DNA from: Caprella mutica
Lineage: Eukaryota; Arthropoda; Malacostraca; Amphipoda; Caprellidae
Direction: 5' to 3'
DNA length: 64,000 bases
Assembly: GCA_947561585.1 (NCBI GenBank)
Contig: CANNZV010001191.1
Coordinates: forward strand, 124,001 to 188,000
The translations under genes were made by a program, and so were the position numbers. This document shows, piece after piece, positions 58,590 through 64,000 of the stretch. Position 1 is the stretch's first letter; each line of letters begins with the position of its first letter. The notes under the pieces were generated by a model. The model was not told the DNA's origin. It made no database searches and saw only the letters and a list, made by a program, of their open reading frames with translations.

Positions 58590-58845
58590 GTAAGTTTAAC
58601 GTCTGTTTCGGAACCAAAAGCCATATCACTGACGGCAAAAAGGAATTAAATACAAGAGATAGGAAGAAGCAGTCAGAAAGGAAAGTGGATTCATGAACAA
58701 AGTCACTTAACACCGTCGGTGACAATGCTCATGGATGTGGAAAAGCTACTCTGTGTGTGCAGTCACTTAGCAAGGAATGTAACAAAAAGGGACACTAAGC
58801 ACCGGTTACTGCACTCACAGATGGAAGAAAAAATGAAGCTGCATG
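58590..58845 (+). repeat. Dispersed repeat family A, copy cut by an array
   Basis: It runs from GTTTAACGTCTGTTTCGGAA to GGAAGAAAAAATGAAGC and then changes abruptly into the 18-bp array at 58846. The rest of family A does not reappear after the array. Confidence 0.75.
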
Positions 58846-59052
58846 ATCTATTCGATCAATTTTCTTTTCGATCAATTTTACATTCGACCAATTTTCCTTT
58901 CGACCAATTTTCCTTTCGATCAATTTTCCATTCGACCAATTTTCCATTCGACCAATTTTCCTTTCGACCAATTTTCCATTCGACCAATTTTCCTTTCGAC
59001 CAATTTTCCATTCGATCAATTGCTTTCGATCAATTGCTTTCGATCAATTTTC
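58846..59052 (+). repeat. 18-bp array, CGACCAATTTTCCTTT units
   Basis: About eleven units alternate TTCGACCAATTTTCCTTT and TTCGATCAATTTTCCATT. They end with two GATCAATTGCTTTC units and TTTTCCTAGACCCG. In several frames the unit is six codons long, so long open frames here (58719-59174, 58795-59019, 58843-59076) reflect the repeat and are not genes. Confidence 0.9.
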
Positions 59053-59236
59053 CTAGACCCGTTAAACCCATACTAAAACAAATAAAAATCAATTCTATTT
59101 TAGGAAATTTTATTCCTGGAAGAGTTGGTAATTATGTTGAACATTATTTTTCTTACTATTCTGAACCCATTTGATTTCATAAAACTAAAACAAAGTTCAT
59201 AAAGTTCAAAGTTCATTCATATTATTATAAATTATT

Positions 59237-59310
59237 GTGGGCTTCTTTCCCTGTGGGCTTTTTTCCCTGTGGGCTTTTTCCATTGTGGCCATTTTTCCTG
59301 TGGGCTTCAT
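59237..59310. repeat. Short tandem array, CCTGTGGGCTTTTTT units
   Basis: Five units of about 14-16 bp: TGTGGGCTTCTTTCCC, TGTGGGCTTTTTTCCC, TGTGGGCTTTTTCCA, TTGTGGCCATTTTTCC and TGTGGGCTTC. Confidence 0.8.
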
Positions 59311-59400
59311 TTTGGGAACCATTGAGATTAAAGTGAAAGAAAATATCGTCCACTAATATATTGTCAATTAAACTCCCGTTAATGAATTTTTTCTATAAAC

Positions 59401-60266
59401 ACTAGCTAGAAATATGAGCTAGAAATATGATTCTAGCTAGAAATATGAGCTAGAAATATGATTCTAGCTAGAAATATGAGCTAGAAATATGATTCTAGCT
59501 AGAAATATGATTCTAGCTAGAAATATGAGCTAGAAATATGATTCTAGCTAGAAATATGATTCTAGCTAGAAATATGATTCTAGCTAGAAATATGATTCTA
59601 GCTAGAAATATGATTCAAGCTAGAAATACGATTCTAGCTAGAAATATGAGCTAGAAATATGATTCTAGCTAGAAATAAGATTCTAGCTAGAAATATGATT
59701 CTAGCTAGAAATATGATTCAAGCTAGAAATACGATTCTAGCTAGAAATATGATTCTAGCTAGAAATATGATTCTAGCTAGAATCATATTTCTAGCTAGAA
59801 ATATGATATAGCTAGAAATACGATTCTAGCTAGAAATATGATTCTAGCTAGAAATATGATTCTAGCTAGAAATACGATTCTAGCTAGAAATATGATTCTA
59901 GCTAGAAATACGATTCTAGCTAGAAATATGATTCTAGCTAGAAATATGATTCTAGCTAGAAATATGATATAGCTAGAAATACCATTCAAACTAGAAATAT
60001 GATTCTAGCTAGAAATATGATATAGCTAGAAATACGATTCTAGCTAGAAATATGATTCTAGCTAGAAATATGATTCTAGCTAGAAATATGATTATAGCTA
60101 GAAATATGATTCTAGCTAGAAATACGATTCTAGCTAGAAATATGATTCTAGCTAGAAATATGAGCTAGAAATATGATTCTAGCTAGAAATATGAGCTAGA
60201 AATATGATTCTAGCTAGAAATATGAGCTAGAAATATGATTCTAGCTAGAAATATGATATAGCTAGA
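59401..60266. repeat. 866-bp array of TAGCTAGAAATATGATTC
   Basis: The main 18-bp unit GATTCTAGCTAGAAATAT is mixed with a 13-bp short unit GAGCTAGAAATAT and a few variants (ATACGATTC, ATATAGCTAG). One unit is inverted at about 59777-59798, creating a 48-bp perfect palindrome at 59753-59800. The frame of 59795-59989 is simply the translated repeat. The unit core CTAGCTAG is itself palindromic. Confidence 0.95.
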
Positions 60267-61436
60267 TCAGAAATTGACTTGTAGATGCAGGGCATAAATT
60301 TAATTTCAATTATTCAAAGAAAAAGAAAGCTTATGAAATATTGTCAAAGCATACATAATTTAAGGAATTTTAAAAGTAGCTATTCTTATTAGTGGGGCAG
60401 ATAGGTGAAAAAGATGTTCACTTCTGCAGGAAAGCAGGAATATTCGTCCTAGGCAGTAAACAAGTATGCTGAATCCGAATTTGAGCGGAGCCACGCTGGA
60501 AAACCAATGCTTCCTACTCGAAATGGACATTTAAGGGGGGAGGGGGTCGGAAACCAAAAAATAGCACATTTTCTTTTTATTGTTTAAAATCAATCTCCAT
60601 ATTTTTCTCGATGCCGAAAAACGTACTAGAACTATTGCAATTGTACCAAGAAATGTTGGTGTGCACTGGTATTTGCATGCACTGGCTGTTATAAAGTGGA
60701 CTTTTGCGAGGAATATATTCTTGCGATATGTACCATCTTAAAATTCTAATATCTTCGTCATATTCAAACTGATTTTGGTCAACCTAAGTACAAAATGAAG
60801 AAGAAATTGAAAGGAATGGAAAATTGGTCGATATTTTTATTATTTTGAATTCAAAATTATTGATTTCATAAGTTTTTTAGGAAAAATAATTTAAAAATTC
60901 ATATTTTTCATTTTCTCAAAATTCTAAAAACTTTTAATGAAATTCTAAATAATAGATATCCAAGAACTATTTTAGCTTGCGTTACCAATGTTCTAAGACC
61001 ATAAACCAAAAAATTTGATTGAAAACTCACCAAGTTATTAAATTTTGAAAAAATTACAAAATTTTCCAATGAATTAAAAATATCATCGGAAATATCTATT
61101 ATTCAAAAAAATGTATACAAACAAATATGTCTTAGAGTTAATGTCTACATATGACTGCATAGTTTCAGGTAAATCGGACTGTACTCTGATCATATTTTTT
61201 ATTTTAGATAGTTTCTAACCCAAAGCTCCCCATTAATTAAAAGAAGTTGTAACAAAAACTATATAATTGTCTCTGATCATATTTTTTATTGTGAAATATA
61301 TTATTAAACACTCAGTCACTCACCCATACACATTTACACCTTTGTATAGAACATATTGTCATGGGCTGCGCAACTCCCATCTTAATTGTTTATAAAACTA
61401 TAGATAGAAATTTGTTCAGCTGCTATTGTTCATGCG
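60267..61436. other. Non-coding stretch containing one inverted-repeat arm
   Basis: No gene is recognised. Bases 60879-60993 form the left arm of a long inverted repeat whose right arm is 63884-64000. Confidence 0.55.
60879..60993. repeat. Inverted-repeat arm, left
   Basis: The sequence starting AGGAAAAATAATTTAAAAAT and ending TTTTAGCTTGCGTTACCAAT is the near-exact reverse complement of 63884-64000. The inner border is near CAATGTTCTAAGACC. The arm may extend to the left, but the window ends before its partner can be followed. Confidence 0.9.
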
Positions 61437-61960
61437 TTGGAACCAAAATATGCAAATATTGTTGTGAAAAACATTCACGAATACGCTGATTTTGTTTTCA
61501 TCTCGCACTTCATGAGGCAATTGAACGTCGCTACAAGAGTAGATGCTGTGTGGGACTGCTATACTGCTGACAGCTTGAAGGACCACACTAGAGAATGTCG
61601 AGGCACTGGAGATCTGCTTCGTGTGTCTGGCAGGACACGTATTTCATATAACTGGAAAACTTTCTTGTGAGTTGACAACAATAAAACAGAACTTTTCAAG
61701 TTTTTTCTGCAGTCGCAGAATCCACACACCCACCACCATGAAAAATACTGGTCATCACCAATAATAAAAGCGTTGCTTCGACGGCGACAATAGATATGTC
61801 TGATCTACAACCGTGCACACACGAAGAGTTCGCCTGTCGCATGATTCTCCATTGTGCCCAGCCTGTCACAATCGAGTACAAAGTACTGCTGGTCTTCCGA
61901 ACAAAATTCTTGCCTCCATGCTCCCACCATAGTCCTCTTCTCTCATCTCCAATTTTAACC
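61437..61960 (+). pseudogene. Broken ORF of an unidentified multicopy family
   Basis: Two plus-strand frames appear to be one decayed protein. The first (61437-61670) includes TRVDAVWDCYTADSLKDHTR, ECRGTG and WKTFL, then a TGA, after which VDNNKTELFKFFLQ continues in frame. The second (from about 61796, another frame) begins SDLQPCTHEEFACRMILHCA. I recall the same order (V.WD.Y..DSLK..TR..RG.G, W..FL..D.NK..LF.FL, C.HEEADTRM..H) in multicopy uncharacterised proteins of arthropods, fish and cnidarians. There the EEADTR acidic motif is followed by a D.DV-type motif, suggesting a PIN/FEN-like nuclease fold. The acidic motif is altered here (EEFACR) and the rest is lost where the LINE begins. Family membership is from memory and the function is not established. 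Confidence 0.45.
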
Positions 61961-63780
61961 TCCTGTAGATCTTTAGACTACTCTTAGACTCCATCTCCAT
62001 CCTCCACTCAGCTTCCACCACTCTGGCCCCTCTCCTCTTCACTTCTTTTCTGCTTATTACCTTCAGCTCCTACTCCCCCATCCGCACCCACTACAAACAC
62101 CTTCTAGTCTCCTCCCACCATTCACTTCTCCTGCCTTCTCTGCTGGTTCCCACAATCATCCGTAGCATCCGATTATCTCCCTGCTCCACTATTCTTCCGC
62201 TTGCCACTCTGCTCCTTACTCTGCTGATGCCCACTTCACCTCTCATTCCAGCTATAGTGGCCCATTTCAGCGCTCCCAGAATTCTCCTTATGACTGCATT
62301 CTCCTGCTTCTGAATCTTCTGGATATCCTCCATCCTCATTCTCACCACCTGCAAGTCATACAGCACCCTCGGCAACACCACTCCCTCCCAATATCCATTA
62401 CCAATCAACACTCTGTGGAAGCTCTTCTCTATTACACTGCTAGTTAGCATACTCATCTTCCTCTCAGTCTTAACCATCTGCTCTTTCTTTCCTTTAAACA
62501 TATTTCTCTGTCCTTGCACCTTCACACCCAGATACCTCATCTCCTCCACCTTCGCTATCCCTTCCACTTCCATCACTGGCTCATCTTAGTTGAAGATCAT
62601 TCACTGACTTTTCCTTGCTTTGACTTCCAGACTATATATCCCTGCTACCTCAATCAGCTCCGCAACTACCTCTCTTGCTTCCCGAACGCTCCCTGTTAGT
62701 ATCAGTTCATCGTCAGCATAAAATAAAGTCGTGATTCACGTTCCTCCAATCCTCACTCCCTCAATCAGTCTCATCTCGTAAGTCAACAACTTGAACAGAT
62801 GAGTTGATGCTGTGCATCCCTGCCTGATTCCGCTTTTCACATCAATCTTCACATGCCTGTCCTCCCCCAATTCCACTTTCATCTTATCGTCACAGTACAC
62901 ATTCTTAAAAACCTGAAGCACCAATCCCGGTATTCTATATTACTTCAGTACCTCCAGAATGGTCTCCCTCCTCACCGAATCGAAAGCTTTCCTGAAGTCT
63001 ATTGCCACAACCACCATCCTCTCCCTCCTCCTGTAACTCTCCTGCACACACTCCTGTAGCACATACAGGTTGTCCACAATATTGCTCCCCGCCATGAATC
63101 CTGCCTGCTCATCTCTCCTCATTCCGCTTTCAAACACATGTCCCTCTATCTTCTCTCTCAGAGCTCCCATCAGTATCTTGTAGGACTCATCTGTGATAGC
63201 AATGGACCTCATGTCTGATACTGTGGGCTTTCTTATTTTAGGCACCATCACCGTTCTTGTGGTTTTCCAACACTCCGGAATGTTTCCCTCCTCAATTAAC
63301 TTCCTGTAACTCTCTTCCAATCTTCCCAGGACCACATCACTTTCCTCCAACACCTTATACATCTCCGCTTTAATGCTATCCAATCCTCCAACTTTCCCAT
63401 TCCTTAGTTTGTTTATAGCCTTTCCAATGTCCTCTTTTCTAACACCAATTATTGCTACCTTTATACCTCTGTATGAGTCTGCCACAATTCTTGGTAACGT
63501 CCTCTGTTTATCTCTCTCTTCTTCCTCTTTCCAGGATTCTTCTTCTTCTGTGTTCATCATTATAGTTCCTATTTCCACCTCACTCCACATCTCTCCCATT
63601 CTATTTCGGTGTCTCCTGTAAACTCCCTCCCTCCCCTCCAGAACAAACTCATTTCCCTCTTCATGTCTTCCTCTCCCAACTGCTCTCCATTCTCTGTAAA
63701 GACTGCAAATTCGATCCTTCCTATGCACCTCCTTTCCTCTCAACTTGTTACTATTCTCCCAGAATAGTAACTATTCCTCC
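61961..63780 (-). pseudogene. LINE reverse transcriptase pseudogene, minus strand
   Basis: This is a decayed non-LTR retrotransposon ORF read from about 63780 down. The linker reads YREWRAVGRGRHEEGNEFV (about 63650-63710). RT motifs are INKLRNGKVGGLDSIKAEMY (about 63355-63420), WKTTRTVMVPKIRKPT (about 63220-63270), DMRSIAITDESYKILMG, DEQAGFMAGSNIVDN (about 63070-63115), VVVAIDFRKAFDSVRRET (about 62960-63010), SGIRQGCTASTHLFKLLTYE (about 62780-62845) and the YADD box (62709-62720, FYADDELIL). YLGVKVQGQRN and a C-terminal segment to about 62091 follow. A frameshift separates the last two blocks, with stops near 62590-62615. The RT lacks the usual SP in the QG box (GCTASTHLF), a variant that may help place the clade. 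The coding strand is purine-rich. The 5' part (endonuclease) is not recognisable. Confidence 0.8.
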
Positions 63781-63883
63781 ACACCTTCCATTTCTTCTGA
63801 TCCCGCTTCTTTCATTAATTCCCTTTCATATTTCCTCATTCATCCAAGGTTGTTCTTTACCTCCATCACTTCCTTCCCTGGTG

Positions 63884-64000
63884 TAAAACATTGATAACGC
63901 AAGCTAAAATAGTTCTTGGATATCTATTATTTAGAATTTCATTAAATTTTTTTAGAATTTTGAGAAAATGAAAAATATGAATTTTTAAATTATTTTTCCT
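63884..64000. repeat. Inverted-repeat arm, right (cut by window end)
   Basis: The reverse complement matches 60879-60993 with few differences (TTGATAACGC here against TTACCAATG there at the inner edge). The arm is still matching at the last base of the window, so it continues beyond it. Confidence 0.9.

Noticed and set aside
58719..59174. 151-codon open frame with repeated FDQF(S/H) motifs
   Set aside because: It is the translation of the 18-bp array; the same array gives long frames in other phases and on the other strand.
59795..59989. ORF with repeated IIFLAR hexapeptide, looking like a membrane repeat protein
   Set aside because: It is a direct translation of the 18-bp TAGCTAGAAATATGATTC array.
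62853..63621. Plus-strand Pro/Ser/Leu-rich frames
   Set aside because: They are antisense shadows of the purine-rich LINE coding strand.

Overview
This is a 64 kb AT-rich window of animal, probably arthropod, nuclear DNA. The type and mix of transposons (hAT-like and Tc1/mariner elements, a Gypsy LTR retrotransposon, three LINE types, foldback elements and many minisatellites) suggest an insect, perhaps a hemipteran. That placement is an inference and no single sequence proves it. I recognise no host protein-coding gene, no functional tRNA or rRNA, and nothing bacterial. The window reads as intergenic or deep intronic sequence built from successive transposon insertions.

Layout. 1-2487: unassigned, with one inverted repeat. 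2490-5901: a TA-flanked mariner-like element whose decayed transposase is split by a LINE fragment. 9016-10496: a non-autonomous hAT-like element with a second hAT-like element (9188-9990) inside it, both with 8-bp target duplications. 13062-16320: a decayed CR1-group LINE on the minus strand. 18.3-24.7 kb: hairpins, short tandem arrays, dispersed repeats (named A and C here), a 173-bp TA-flanked MITE and a candidate LTR. 24801-26104: a palindromic foldback cluster. 26630-28511: a dispersed repeat (family B) carrying a mariner element whose transposase has one premature stop; a copy of B without the insertion lies at 34218-34679. 36811-43756: a hAT-like element holding a young, structurally complete Gypsy retrotransposon (38946-43659) with open gag and pol frames. 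46052-47050: a frameshifted mariner-superfamily transposase. 55399-56731: a pogo-like element. 57.5-60.3 kb: family A copies, 18-bp arrays and an 866-bp array. 60879-64000: inverted-repeat arms around a broken ORF of an unidentified multicopy family and a minus-strand LINE.

The only locus that looks capable of expression is the Gypsy element. It has 205-bp LTRs differing at 2 positions, an exact 5-bp target duplication, a gag with two zinc knuckles, and a pol with protease, RT, RNase H and integrase motifs. The two frames are joined by a canonical TTTTTTA minus-1 frameshift site. The less expected feature is a set of short tandem arrays with 13-18-bp units. Their units differ from array to array, yet several share a boundary motif, which may mark an undescribed kind of mobile or self-generating repeat.
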